Under the pieces are notes generated by a model, which had not been told where the DNA came from, did not search any database, and was given only the letters and a program-made list of their open reading frames with translations. A stretch of DNA of 64,000 nucleotides from Erwinia sp. SLM-02 (lineage in GTDB: Bacteria > Pseudomonadota > Gammaproteobacteria > Enterobacterales > Enterobacteriaceae). The stretch lies in NCBI RefSeq assembly GCF_037450285.1, contig NZ_JAQISN010000005.1:1-64000 (forward strand), read 5' to 3'. The position numbers and the translations under genes were made by a program. Below are positions 49,781-59,604 of this stretch, piece after piece (the stretch's first letter is position 1; each line of letters opens with the position of its first letter).

Positions 49781-51856
49781 TCATGGTCTTCTGAACAGCA
49801 CAAAGCTGCGCCCCGCCAGTTCGAAGTCCTCTTCCTGCGTAATCACCTGCCCCTGCTGCTGCGGATCGGCGGTGTTCAGCTCCAGTACCCAGCCGCCTTC
49901 GCCAATTTGCGGAATGCTGAACGGCACGCTGCCCTCAAACGGGTTGAACAGCATCAGCACATCGTGCCAGATCCCTTCCTGCTGTTGCAGATCGGGCCGC
50001 GTCAGGTACAAACCAATCGTCGTGCCTTCATCCCACTGTTCCGACTGCTGCGGGCCGCCGCCGGCGTTAAACCATTTAATCACCATGCCGTCGCGCCAGT
50101 TCTCACGTCGCAGCAGCGGCTGGCTGGCCCGCAGCGCAATCAGACGGCGGGTAAACTCACGCAGTGCTCCGGCGCTTTCGGGCAGATTTTCCCAGTGTAT
50201 CCACGAGATCTCGCTGTCCTGACAGTAGCCATTATTGTTGCCCAGCTGGCTGCGGCCAAATTCATCCCCGGCCAGCAGCATCGGCGTACCGTGGGAAAAC
50301 AGCAGCGTGGTGAGGAAATTACGCTTCTGGCACTCGCGCACGGCGTTGATCCCCGCGTCGTCCGTCGGGCCTTCCGCGCCGTAGTTGAAGGAGCGGTTAT
50401 CGTTATGGCCGTCGTTATTTCCTTCGCCGTTGGCCTCGTTGTGCTTCTCGTTGTACGACACCAGGTCGTTCAGCGTGAAGCCATCGTGCGCGGTGATAAA
50501 GTTAACGCTTGCCGACGGGCGGCGGCCGCGCAGATCGTACAGATCGCCGGAACCCAGCAGGCGGGCGGCAAAATCGGTGGTGACGTTTTCGCCCTTCCAG
50601 TACTCGCGCACCGTGTCGCGATATTTATCGTTCCATTCGCCCCAGCCCGGCGGAAAGCCGCCCACCTGATAGCCGCCCGGCCCGATATCCCATGGCTCGC
50701 CGATCAGCTTGAGTTTTGCCAGCACCGGGTCCTGCATAACCGCGTCAAAAAAGCCGCCGCGCTGATCGAAGCCTTCCGGCTCGCGCCCCAGAATGGTACC
50801 CAGGTCGAAACGAAAACCATCAATATGCATCGCTTCCGCCCAGTAGCGCAGTGAATCCATCACCATTTGCAGCACGCGGGGATGCGAGGTATTCACCGTG
50901 TTTCCGGTACCGGTATCGTTAATGTAATAACGGTGCTGGTCCGGCAGGGTGCGATAGTAGGAGAAGTTATCAATGCCCTTAAAGGACAGCGTTGGCCCCA
51001 GCTCGTTACCCTCCGCCGTGTGGTTGTAGACCACATCCAGAATCACTTCGATACCGGCGTCGTGATACGCCCGCACCATCTCGCGGAAGCCCTGAATGCC
51101 CCGGGGGCCGTAATAACGGGTGGCGGGCACGAAGAAGCCAAGCGAATTGTAGCCCCAGAAATTTTTCAGCCCCTTATCCAGCAGGTGCTGGTCGTCGGGG
51201 AACCAGTGTACCGGCAGCAGTTCAACCGAGGTGATGCCCAGGCTCTTGATGTAGTCAACCGAGGCTTTATGGCCCATCCCCTCAAAGGTACCGCGCAGTT
51301 CGGGCGGAATGGCCGGATTCAGCTGGGTAAAGCCTTTGACGTGGGTTTCATACACCACCGCATTAGGCCACGGGACCGACGGGCGTCGGTGATCCTGCCA
51401 GTCAAACTCATTGATATCGATCACCCGGCACTTTGGCGTAAAGGGGGCGCTGTCGCGGGTATCGAAGCTTAAATCCTTCTCTTCATGCCCCAGCTGGTAG
51501 GCAAAATGGGCGTCGTTCCAGGCGATATCACCGGCCAGCTCGCGGGCATAAGGGTCGATAAGCAGCTTATGCGGGTTGAAGCGGTGGCCGTTTTCCGGAT
51601 CGTACGGGCCGTGAACGCGATAGCCGTACAGCGCACCGGGCCTGAGGCCGGGGACGTAGCCGTGCCAGACCTCATTGGTGTATTCCGGCAGCGTCAGCCG
51701 GGCAATTTCATGCTGCCCGCTGTCGTCATACAGGCAAAGCTCAACCCGCTCCGCGTGGGCGGAGAAGATTGCGAAATTCACCCCTTCGCCGTCGTAATTT
51801 GCCCCAAGTGCGTAACCGTATCCTGCCCTGATTTCAAATCGTTTTTCGTTGGACAT
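49781..51856 (-). CDS. glgX: Glycogen debranching enzyme GlgX / isoamylase (TreX role)
   Basis: This 691-residue GH13 enzyme has an N-terminal CBM48 (YGYALGANYDGEGVNFAIFSAHA). Catalytic residues lie in GFRFDLGTILG (nucleophile Asp), LIGEPWDIGPGGY (acid/base Glu) and NFITAHDGFTLNDLVSYN (third Asp), with EANGEGNNDGHNDNRS typical of GlgX. It hydrolyses alpha-1,6 branches of limit dextrins. It is the last gene of treZ-treY-glgX, 40 bases after treY. Here it likely supplies linear maltodextrins for TreY, as TreX does elsewhere. Usual E. coli GlgX length is 657, so it is slightly longer. Confidence 0.93.
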   Translation of the reverse strand: MSNEKRFEIRAGYGYALGANYDGEGVNFAIFSAHAERVELCLYDDSGQHEIARLTLPEYTNEVWHGYVPGLRPGALYGYRVHGPYDPENGHRFNPHKLLIDPYARELAGDIAWNDAHFAYQLGHEEKDLSFDTRDSAPFTPKCRVIDINEFDWQDHRRPSVPWPNAVVYETHVKGFTQLNPAIPPELRGTFEGMGHKASVDYIKSLGITSVELLPVHWFPDDQHLLDKGLKNFWGYNSLGFFVPATRYYGPRGIQGFREMVRAYHDAGIEVILDVVYNHTAEGNELGPTLSFKGIDNFSYYRTLPDQHRYYINDTGTGNTVNTSHPRVLQMVMDSLRYWAEAMHIDGFRFDLGTILGREPEGFDQRGGFFDAVMQDPVLAKLKLIGEPWDIGPGGYQVGGFPPGWGEWNDKYRDTVREYWKGENVTTDFAARLLGSGDLYDLRGRRPSASVNFITAHDGFTLNDLVSYNEKHNEANGEGNNDGHNDNRSFNYGAEGPTDDAGINAVRECQKRNFLTTLLFSHGTPMLLAGDEFGRSQLGNNNGYCQDSEISWIHWENLPESAGALREFTRRLIALRASQPLLRRENWRDGMVIKWFNAGGGPQQSEQWDEGTTIGLYLTRPDLQQQEGIWHDVLMLFNPFEGSVPFSIPQIGEGGWVLELNTADPQQQGQVITQEEDFELAGRSFVLFRRP

Positions 51857-51896
51857 TGTTTTCCCTTAATCCCTGAATCATGGTTTCAGCAACATA

Positions 51897-54419
51897 TCAG
51901 ACGGCAACCAGCACGACCGCCCGGCCGGGCAGCGTGGAAAGCTCCAGCCTGTCTCCGGCGGCATAGTCTTTACCGCTGAACAGTTCGCGGTAGCGCTTTC
52001 CGGCAAGCCGCGTCGGTAACGCCACGGCCGTTTCCTGCCACAGTTCAGCCGCGGCATCGGCCAGCGGTTTATCCGAGACGCTGAAGACCAGACGCGGCGC
52101 AATAACGATCGCCGCGTCCCGGTCGTCCGCGCGGGCAAAGGCAATCACGTTATCCGCGTGATGACCGACGGCCTGAAGCGGCAGATATGCACCCCGTCGG
52201 AACAGCGCCGGTGCGCGCTGGCGCAGCCCCAACAGTGCAGCGGTGACGTGCTGATTGACCCGCCCGCTCCGCCAGTGCTCATCGGCGCTGAACGGCTCAG
52301 GTTCGGCCAGCTGCTGTGCCAGCAGGTGGAAGTCCGGCTCGCGGCGGTTGTCCGGGTCCACCAGGCTGAAATTGAGCGCCTCGCTGCCCTGGTAGATGTC
52401 CGGCACGCCGGGCGCGGTCAGCTTGATCGCCGTCTGCGTCAGGCTGTTGATCAGTCCGCCCCGGATAAACGGCTGCAGCGTCTGATGGAAATCCGTCAGG
52501 AAGCGGGCGTTCTCCGGCGAGAATAAATGGCGGGCATAGTCGAGTACCGCCGTTTCATAGGCTTCATTGGTGTCCACCCAGTCGGTACGCAGCTTGGCTT
52601 CCCGCAGCGCTTTTTCAACAAAGCCCAGGAAACGCGCCTCCAGCGATGCCAGCGCGGCGGCATCGGGGATCTGACGGGATGCCGGCCACACGCCGGCCAG
52701 CGCCTGATAGAGCATCCAGGTATCGGCGGCTTTGGGCGCGGTGCCGTCGTTAAGAAACTTCACGTGGGTCTGGTTCATCTGCCGCCAGCGGGCAAAACCG
52801 TCGCGCCAGATATCCGGTGCTTCGGTCAGCGTATAGAGCCGGGCGCGGGCGTCCTCTCCGCGCTTGGTATCGTGCGTTGAGGTTCCCGAGAGCGCATCGG
52901 GCTGCTGCGCCAGGCGGAGATGCATCTCCCTGTGGAAGCGCGTCAGCGAAAATGCGCGTTTAACCGGCTCGGCACCGACTTCATTCAGCGCCAGCCCCAT
53001 GTTCTGGCGGAAGAACAGCGTATCCTCGACCGATTTCGCCATCAGCGGCCCGGTCAGCTGCTGGAAGCGGGTGCGGAACTCGGCGGCATTGTCGTAGGCC
53101 GCGGCGGAAAGCCCGCCGGTCAGAATGCACACCACAAAGTCCACCGCCGCGTTTTCCGGCGGTTCAGGCCGGTTTTTGACCTTCTCCGCCACGCGGGTCA
53201 GCAGGCTGATATCCGCCCCGGACATGCCCGCCGCCGTGCCGTAGGTACGGTAGGTGGGAAAGGCCAGCAGCAGTTCGCGCAGCGCATCGCGCACGCTGGC
53301 TTTTTCCAGCGCCACTCGCGTCGTCTCGGCAATCGCCATTGCCAGCCTGAACAGGCGGGAAAACTCGCCGGCAAAATTACGATCGACCATCAGGATCCTG
53401 GCCTCCCGCAGTTCGGCGCGCATATCCACCTCGTTCCCCACCGACTCATGCCAGACCTGGCGCAGACGGTCTATATTCTCATCATCCACCAGCACTTCGG
53501 ACAGCGCGGCGATAAACTCATAGCCGGTGGTGCCGGATACCGGCCAGTCCGGCTGCAGCTGTTCATCCTGCGAGAGAATTTTCTCCACGGTGATATAGCA
53601 ATCCGGCCCCGCCTCCTGGCGCAGCCGTTCCAGATAGCTTTTCGGATCGGCCAGGCCGTCCACGTGATCCACCCGCAGGCCGTCGACCAGCCCGCTTCTG
53701 ACCAGTTCGAGGATCAGCCGGTGGCAATCGTCAAACACCGCGTGGTCCTCAACCCGCACGCCCACCAGGCCGGTCACCTCAAAGAAGCGGCGGTAAGAGA
53801 GTTCAGTGGGCGCATCCCGCCACGACATCAGCCGCCAGGACTGGCGCTCGTGCAGTTCGGCGATGTCCCCGGGATCGGTCAGCGCCAGCACCGCCGCGCG
53901 ATTACCCGCCCAGCTATCCGGATTAAGCGGGTAATAACTGTCGTAATAAACCAGCGCGGGATCGCCGCTATGCATATCGGCCTGTACGCTAATCTCGCCG
54001 TTTTCCAGCGCCGTCTCGAAGGTATCGCCGAGGAACGGCAGCGTCAGGCGCTGCGAGCCGTCGATATCAAAATAGCGGGCATAGTGACTCTGCCGGCCAT
54101 ATTTGATGACGCTTCGCCACCAGGCGTTTTCCAGCGAGCTGGCCATATGGTTGGGTACGATATCGAGGATCAGCCCCAGCCCGGCCGCTTTCAGCGCGTG
54201 GGCCAGCCGTTCAAAGCCTTCACGCCCGCCGATGGAGGGTTCAATTTCATTGAAGTCGGTGATGTCGTAGCCGTGGGTGGAGCCGGTGGTCGCGGTAAAC
54301 ACCGGCGAGGCGTAAAGATGGCTGATGCCGAGGTGCTTCAGGTAAGGAATGAGTTTAACGGCGCGATCGAAGGTCATGCCGTTGCGGAACTGAATGCGGT
54401 AGGTGGAAAGTGGGATCAT
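51897..54419 (-). CDS. treY: Maltooligosyltrehalose synthase TreY
   Basis: This 840-residue GH13 enzyme rearranges the reducing-end alpha-1,4 bond of maltodextrins to alpha-1,1. TreY signatures are STYRIQFRNGMTFDRA, LYASPVFTATTGSTHGYD, catalytic GLRVDHVDGLADP, VEKILSQDEQL and the late GTSTHDTKRGEDARARL. It overlaps treZ by 4 bases (ATGA), so they are translationally coupled. It acts in the cytoplasm, with TreZ releasing free trehalose, usually for osmotic or desiccation tolerance. Family length is normal. Confidence 0.94.
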   Translation of the reverse strand: MIPLSTYRIQFRNGMTFDRAVKLIPYLKHLGISHLYASPVFTATTGSTHGYDITDFNEIEPSIGGREGFERLAHALKAAGLGLILDIVPNHMASSLENAWWRSVIKYGRQSHYARYFDIDGSQRLTLPFLGDTFETALENGEISVQADMHSGDPALVYYDSYYPLNPDSWAGNRAAVLALTDPGDIAELHERQSWRLMSWRDAPTELSYRRFFEVTGLVGVRVEDHAVFDDCHRLILELVRSGLVDGLRVDHVDGLADPKSYLERLRQEAGPDCYITVEKILSQDEQLQPDWPVSGTTGYEFIAALSEVLVDDENIDRLRQVWHESVGNEVDMRAELREARILMVDRNFAGEFSRLFRLAMAIAETTRVALEKASVRDALRELLLAFPTYRTYGTAAGMSGADISLLTRVAEKVKNRPEPPENAAVDFVVCILTGGLSAAAYDNAAEFRTRFQQLTGPLMAKSVEDTLFFRQNMGLALNEVGAEPVKRAFSLTRFHREMHLRLAQQPDALSGTSTHDTKRGEDARARLYTLTEAPDIWRDGFARWRQMNQTHVKFLNDGTAPKAADTWMLYQALAGVWPASRQIPDAAALASLEARFLGFVEKALREAKLRTDWVDTNEAYETAVLDYARHLFSPENARFLTDFHQTLQPFIRGGLINSLTQTAIKLTAPGVPDIYQGSEALNFSLVDPDNRREPDFHLLAQQLAEPEPFSADEHWRSGRVNQHVTAALLGLRQRAPALFRRGAYLPLQAVGHHADNVIAFARADDRDAAIVIAPRLVFSVSDKPLADAAAELWQETAVALPTRLAGKRYRELFSGKDYAAGDRLELSTLPGRAVVLVAV

Positions 54420-56203
54420 TGCGCGGCCCCCTCTGCAAGCCGGACGATCATCGCGTTATGTCCCAGGCGGTCGGCTTCAGCAGGCCAGGCAAACAGGGTT
54501 TTACCCGGCAGCTCGGGCAGCGACAGCGCGTTCTCGCTGAGATTCAGCGCCAGCGACAGCGTTCCTGCCGGGAAGCGCCAGCGAACGGCCACCACGCCCG
54601 GTGCCGTCATCAGGATCTCTCCGGCCCCGAGCGCACCACCGGCGATCAGCGGCACGATATACTGCTGGCGCAGCAGCAGAAGCTGACGCACCAGCGTCAG
54701 CCAGGCCTTGCCCTCTTCCCCGTGGCGTTTTTCCCAGTCGAGCTTCGAACGCTGGAATGTCTCCTCGGCGTTAGGGTCCGGCACGCTTTCGCTGCTGTAC
54801 CCGGCGTGGCCGTCAAACTCCTTCGCCCGCCCTTCCCGCACCGCACGGGCCAGCTCGCCGTGGAAATCGGTGAAAAACAGGAACGGACGGGTTTCGCCAT
54901 ACTCTTCCCCCATAAACAGCAGCGGAATATGCGGCGACATAAGCAGGGTGGCAAGCAGGATGCGGGTTCGGTCGGCCCCGGCCAGCGATATCAGACGCTC
55001 GCCCTGGGCGCGGTTTCCGGCCTGGTCGTGATTCTGAATAAAGTCGACAAACGCCGCCGGCGGCTGCCCGGTACTGTCGACCCCGCGCGGCTCGCCGCTC
55101 TGAACGGTCACCTCGCCCTGATAAGCAAAGCCCTCCGCCAGCGCCCGCGCCAGCCATTGTTCCGGCCGCTCAGCGAAATCGCGGTAGTAGGCCTGGGTTT
55201 CCCCGGTCGCAAGAACGTGGGCGGCGTTATGAAAATCATCATTCCATTCCGCGGTAAACAGCGGCGCGGAGCCGTCTTCCGCCCGTGGATGCAGGAAGGT
55301 CACATTGCGGCTGTCTTCGGTGGTGAGGTGGATCGGGCGGTCGGTAATGTCGCTGCGGATACGCTCGGCGATTTCCACCAGCACGTGTCGGGCGGAGTCG
55401 TCTTTTATCTGGTCGATGGCATCAAATCGCAGCCCGTCCAGGCGGTACTCCGTCAGCCAGTAGAGCGGTGCCTCCACGATATAGCGGCGCACCGCGTCAA
55501 TCTCACAGGCGATGCCGTTGCCCCACGGGGTGGTGCGCTGCGGATCGAAAAAATCCGGCGACAGCGTCGGCAGATAGTTGCCTTCCGGGCCAAAGTGGTT
55601 GAGCACGATATCCAGCACCACCGACAGGCCGTAGCCGTGGGCGGCATCAATAAAGGCTTTAAATTCATCCGGCGTGCCGTAGGCAGCGTGCGGCGCGTAA
55701 AACAACACGCCGTCATAGCCCCAGCCGCGATCGCCGCCGAACTGCGCCACCGGCATCACCTCGATCAGCGTGATGCCCAGCTCGGCAAGCCAGGGCAGCT
55801 TTGCCATGGCCGCGCTGAACGTGCCTTCCGGCGTGAAGGTGCCGATATGCAGTTCATACACCACGGCATTTTCCCACGGCACGCCGCGCCATTCCGCGTG
55901 CTGCCAGCGGTAACTCGCCGGGTCGACCACCCGTGACGGTCCGTTAACCCCGTCCCGTTGTGCTCTGGAGGCCGGGTCCGGCACCGTGCTCCCGTCATTC
56001 AGCACGAAGCGGTATTCAGCCCCGGGTTCAACATTCTCAACCTGAAGCTCAAACCAGCCGTCGCCGACCGGATCCATCGGCCGATCGGCACCGGCAAGGC
56101 GCAGGGTGACGTGCTGCTGGCCCGTTGCCCACAGACGAAAGCGGACCACGCCAGCGGCGACGTATTCCGCCCCCCAACTGCGCAAAACAGATTTTCCATT
56201 CAT
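54416..56203 (-). CDS. treZ: Maltooligosyltrehalose trehalohydrolase TreZ
   Basis: This 595-residue GH13 enzyme hydrolyses the alpha-1,4 bond next to the terminal trehalose of maltooligosyltrehalose. The N-terminal beta domain is residues 1-100. The catalytic barrel shows VVYELHIGTFTPEGTF, GDRGWGYDGVLFYAPH, nucleophile GLRFDAIDQI, acid/base LTTEDSRN and FIQNHDQAGNRAQG. It is the first gene of treZ-treY-glgX. A promoter upstream (56204-56349) is expected; no sigma-S-specific element could be singled out. Confidence 0.94.
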   Translation of the reverse strand: MNGKSVLRSWGAEYVAAGVVRFRLWATGQQHVTLRLAGADRPMDPVGDGWFELQVENVEPGAEYRFVLNDGSTVPDPASRAQRDGVNGPSRVVDPASYRWQHAEWRGVPWENAVVYELHIGTFTPEGTFSAAMAKLPWLAELGITLIEVMPVAQFGGDRGWGYDGVLFYAPHAAYGTPDEFKAFIDAAHGYGLSVVLDIVLNHFGPEGNYLPTLSPDFFDPQRTTPWGNGIACEIDAVRRYIVEAPLYWLTEYRLDGLRFDAIDQIKDDSARHVLVEIAERIRSDITDRPIHLTTEDSRNVTFLHPRAEDGSAPLFTAEWNDDFHNAAHVLATGETQAYYRDFAERPEQWLARALAEGFAYQGEVTVQSGEPRGVDSTGQPPAAFVDFIQNHDQAGNRAQGERLISLAGADRTRILLATLLMSPHIPLLFMGEEYGETRPFLFFTDFHGELARAVREGRAKEFDGHAGYSSESVPDPNAEETFQRSKLDWEKRHGEEGKAWLTLVRQLLLLRQQYIVPLIAGGALGAGEILMTAPGVVAVRWRFPAGTLSLALNLSENALSLPELPGKTLFAWPAEADRLGHNAMIVRLAEGAAQ

Positions 56204-56349
56204 TCTTTAGCCCCGTTTAACCCGTTAATTCCGTGAGTAACATCAACCCGGGCTGTTAAGGCGGAGGGATAGCGTGAAACGATATCCGCTTCAGACAGCT
56301 TACGAAAAACAAGCTTAGTCGAAGCTAAAGAAAATGAAGGCCGGTCTCG

Positions 56350-57993
56350 TCAGTCTGCCAGCTGCCAGATGCACTCATAGGGGCGCAAAACGCCCGGCAG
56401 CGCGGCATCCTCGTAGTTGTGCAGCAGCACCTCACCGCGACACGCCGCCAGCGTTACCGCCTGCGCCTGGCCGCTGAGATTCGCCAGCACGCGCAGGGTT
56501 TTCCCGCCGGCGGATCGGGTATAGCACCACAGGTCAGCACTGTCGGGCAGCAGATCCTGATAGTCGCCCTCGGTCAGCAGCGAAACGCTTTTCCGCAGCT
56601 GGATCAGCCGCTGATAGTGATAAAACACCGAATCGTGGTCCGCCAGCGCCTGCTCAACGTTGATTTTATCGGCGTTGTGCGCCACCGGGATCCACGGCGT
56701 ACCGGCGGTAAAACCGGCCTGCGGATCGGCGCTCCACTGCATCGGCGTGCGGCTGTTGTCGCGGGATTTACGCGCCAGAATACGCAGCAGCTCTTCGTCA
56801 CTCCGCCCGGTGCTTTTCAGCTCGGCGTACATATTCAGGCTTTCGACATCGCGATACTGTTGCATATCGGTGAAGCCCGGATTGGTCATGCCGATTTCTT
56901 CGCCCTGATAGATGTACGGCGTGCCCTGCATACCGTGCAGCACCATCGCCAGCATCTTAGCCGAGGTGACGCGCAGCTTGCCCTCGTCGCCAAAGCGGGA
57001 AACGATGCGCGGCTGATCGTGATTACACCAGAACAGCGCGTTCCAGGCGTGGCCGTGCATCCCCTGCTGCCATTCGCGGAAAATCTGCTTCAGCAGCACG
57101 TAATCCGGGGCGGCATCGGTCCACTTATTGCCGTTGGGGTAGTCCACCTTCAGATGGTGGAAGTTAAAGGTCATCGACAGTTCGCTGCCGTCAATGGCGG
57201 CGTAGCGGCGGCAGTCCTCCAGGCGGGTGGAGGACATCTCGCCCACGGTCATCAGGCCCAGCGGTTGAAACACGTCGCGGCTGAACTCATGCAGGAAGTC
57301 GTGGATACGCGGCCCGTCGGTATAAAAACGGCGACCGTCGCCCACCTCATCCGGCAGATAGTCCTGCTGCTTGGAAACCAGATTCACCACGTCCAGCCGC
57401 AGGCCGTCCACGCCCTTCTGCGCCCAGAAGCGGCAAACCTGCTTCAGCGCTTCCCGCACCGGGGGGTGTTCCCAGTTCAGATCCGCCTGCTCGGTGGCAA
57501 ACAGATGCAGGTAATACTGCCCGCTCGCCTCGTGCCACTGCCAGGCTCCGCCGCCAAACTTGGAGCGCCAGTTATTGGGCGGCCCACCGTCTTCGGCGGC
57601 ATCGCGCCAGATGTAGAACGGGCGGAACTCGCTGTCGCGATCCTGCGATTTCAGGAACCACTCGTGATGCGTGGAGGTGTGGTTAAACACCATGTCCATC
57701 ACGATACGAATGCCGCGGCGATGGGCTTCCGCCGTCAGCTGCTCGAACTGTTCCATGGTGCCGTAGGCCGGGTCGATGGCGCAGTAATCGGCCACGTCGT
57801 AGCCGTTATCCACCTGCGGCGACAGGTAAATCGGCGTCAGCCACAGCGCATCCACGCCCAGGGTTTGCAGGTAATCCAGCCGGTTGATAATGCCGCTGAT
57901 ATCACCCGTGCCGCTGCCGGTGGTGTCCTGAAAACTTTTTGGGTAAATCTGGTAGATGGTTCCGTTTTTCCACCACTGCACTTCGTTACTCAT
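56350..57993 (-). CDS. treC: Trehalose-6-phosphate hydrolase TreC
   Basis: This 547-residue GH13 enzyme cleaves trehalose-6-phosphate to glucose and glucose-6-phosphate. Motifs are WWKNGTIYQIYPKSFQDTTG at the start, VMDMVFNHTSTHHEW, catalytic GLRLDVVNLVSKQ, LMTVGEMSSTR and FWCNHDQPRIVSRFG. ATG at 57993 (MSNEVQWW) has AGGA nine bases upstream; an upstream extension of eight codons is rejected. It lies 23 bases after treB, as in the E. coli treBC operon. Confidence 0.94.
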   Translation of the reverse strand: MSNEVQWWKNGTIYQIYPKSFQDTTGSGTGDISGIINRLDYLQTLGVDALWLTPIYLSPQVDNGYDVADYCAIDPAYGTMEQFEQLTAEAHRRGIRIVMDMVFNHTSTHHEWFLKSQDRDSEFRPFYIWRDAAEDGGPPNNWRSKFGGGAWQWHEASGQYYLHLFATEQADLNWEHPPVREALKQVCRFWAQKGVDGLRLDVVNLVSKQQDYLPDEVGDGRRFYTDGPRIHDFLHEFSRDVFQPLGLMTVGEMSSTRLEDCRRYAAIDGSELSMTFNFHHLKVDYPNGNKWTDAAPDYVLLKQIFREWQQGMHGHAWNALFWCNHDQPRIVSRFGDEGKLRVTSAKMLAMVLHGMQGTPYIYQGEEIGMTNPGFTDMQQYRDVESLNMYAELKSTGRSDEELLRILARKSRDNSRTPMQWSADPQAGFTAGTPWIPVAHNADKINVEQALADHDSVFYHYQRLIQLRKSVSLLTEGDYQDLLPDSADLWCYTRSAGGKTLRVLANLSGQAQAVTLAACRGEVLLHNYEDAALPGVLRPYECIWQLAD

Positions 57994-58016
57994 TGCCTGT
58001 TCCTTATTAAATACCA

Positions 58017-59435
58017 CTAGACCGCAGCCAGCGCGTCACGGCGCGCCTTACGCTGGTAAACCAGCACGGTCAAAATAATCGGGATTACAGTTGCTGCCAG
58101 CATCGCCAGCGCGTAAACGCTCCAGAACTGCGGTTTGATCGAGAGGATGCCCGGCAGGCCACCCACGCCGATGCCGTTTGCCGTCACGCCGGCCAGGCCG
58201 CAAATCAGCGCCGCCACGGCGGAACCGATCATCGCGCAGAGCATCGGGAAGCGGTATTTCAGGTTGATGCCGTACATCGCCGGTTCGGTTACGCCGAGGA
58301 ACGCGGAGATCGCCGCCGGAACCGAGATTTCACGTTCGTTATGCTTCTTACTGACGATAATCACGCCCACTACAGCGGCACCCTGGGCAATATTTGACAG
58401 GGCAATCAGCGGCCAGACCGGCGTACCACCGGTGCTCTGCACCATCTGCATATCGATCGCCAGCGTGGTCTGATGCACGCCGGTGATCACCAGCGGGGCG
58501 TAAAGGAAGCCGAACAGGGTCGCACCAATTGGGGCAAGGCTGCCGGTCATCACGCTTTTCACCGCGAACGCCACGCCGTCACCGATCATGCGGCCGAACG
58601 GCCCGATCAGCGTATGGGCGAGGAACACCGCAATCAGCAGCGACGTCACCGGCACAATAACCAGATAGAGGTACGCCGGCACAATGCGCTTCAGCGCGTT
58701 TTCCACCAGCGCCAGCGCCATACCGGCCAGCACGGACGGGATCACCTGCGCCTGATAGCCGACTTTTTCAATGGTGAACCAGCCGAAGTTCCACACTTCC
58801 GGCAGCTGCTGCCCGAGGTTGTAGGAGTTCATCAACTGCGGAGACACCAGGGTGATGCCCAGCACGATGCCGAGGATCTCGGTGCCGCCCATTTTTCTGA
58901 CCGTTGACCAGCACACCGCCACCGGCAGGAACATAAACACCGCTTCGCCCAGCAGCCACAGGAAGTCATAAACCGACTGCCACATCGGGTGCATCTGCGC
59001 CAGCGTCTGGCCGTTGCTGAAGGGAATATCACCGATAACGTTGCGGAAGCCGAGGATCAGACCGCCGCTGATCAGCGCGGGCAGCAGCGGGAAGAAGATT
59101 TCCGCGAAGTGGGAGATGCTGCGCTCAAACAGGCTCATATTCTGACGCGCGGCGATTTTTGCCTGCTCTTTGCCGACTTCATTCTGGCCGATCGTCGCAA
59201 TCAGCACTTTGTAGTAGTCGCCGACTTCCGGCCCAATCACCACCTGGAACTGCCCGGCGTTGGTGAAGCAGCCTTTGACCATCGGCAGCGCTTCCAGCCC
59301 CTGCGGCGAGGCTTTTTTCGGATCGCTCAGGACAAAACGCAGGCGCGTAATACAGTGGGTCACGGTGGCGATGTTGTCTCTGCCGCCTACAAGGTCGATC
59401 AGCCGATCAACGTCCTGTTGCTTAACTTTACTCAT
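58017..59435 (-). CDS. treB: Trehalose-specific PTS IIBC component TreB
   Basis: This is a 472-residue phosphotransferase permease. The IIB domain has the phosphorylated cysteine Cys28 in VTHCITRLRFVLSD, followed by a linker and the membrane IIC domain with GFLYAPLVITGVHQTTLAID and FLGVTEPAMYGINLKYRF. It imports trehalose as trehalose-6-phosphate, using the glucose-type IIA protein in trans since no IIA domain is present. The open frame extends 129 codons upstream, but homology begins at the ATG at 59435. A TreR operator lies 93-106 bases upstream. Confidence 0.94.
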   Translation of the reverse strand: MSKVKQQDVDRLIDLVGGRDNIATVTHCITRLRFVLSDPKKASPQGLEALPMVKGCFTNAGQFQVVIGPEVGDYYKVLIATIGQNEVGKEQAKIAARQNMSLFERSISHFAEIFFPLLPALISGGLILGFRNVIGDIPFSNGQTLAQMHPMWQSVYDFLWLLGEAVFMFLPVAVCWSTVRKMGGTEILGIVLGITLVSPQLMNSYNLGQQLPEVWNFGWFTIEKVGYQAQVIPSVLAGMALALVENALKRIVPAYLYLVIVPVTSLLIAVFLAHTLIGPFGRMIGDGVAFAVKSVMTGSLAPIGATLFGFLYAPLVITGVHQTTLAIDMQMVQSTGGTPVWPLIALSNIAQGAAVVGVIIVSKKHNEREISVPAAISAFLGVTEPAMYGINLKYRFPMLCAMIGSAVAALICGLAGVTANGIGVGGLPGILSIKPQFWSVYALAMLAATVIPIILTVLVYQRKARRDALAAV

Positions 59436-59527
59436 ATGAAGTGGCCTTATCTCTGGAAGTGTCCAATGCCGGGTCAGGGGCTGCCTGAAATCGAGGCAAG
59501 AATAGCCAGAACCACTATGCTCTGTCA

Positions 59528-59541
59528 TGGGAACGTTCCCA
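59528..59541. promoter_or_regulatory. TreR operator upstream of treB
   Basis: TGGGAACGTTCCCA is a perfect 14-bp palindrome between treR and treB. Its GGGAACGTTCCC core matches the TreR/LacI-family operator type. A half-site TTTGTGATCG (minus strand, around 59551-59560) could mark CRP control, but the second half is poor. Confidence 0.85.
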
Positions 59542-59604
59542 GTTTTGCAGAAACGATCACAAATTTTCAGGATCGTGGGGGGGTAACCGGACCGAAAGGC
59601 GGCG

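Noticed and set aside
52920..54686. 588-codon plus-strand open frame opposite treY and treZ
   Set aside because: It is antisense to two well-supported GH13 enzymes, has no ribosome site, and its His/Arg/Gln-rich composition is the mirror of high-GC codons.
56419..58020. 533-codon plus-strand frame opposite treC
   Set aside because: It is an antisense shadow of a gene collinear with E. coli TreC.
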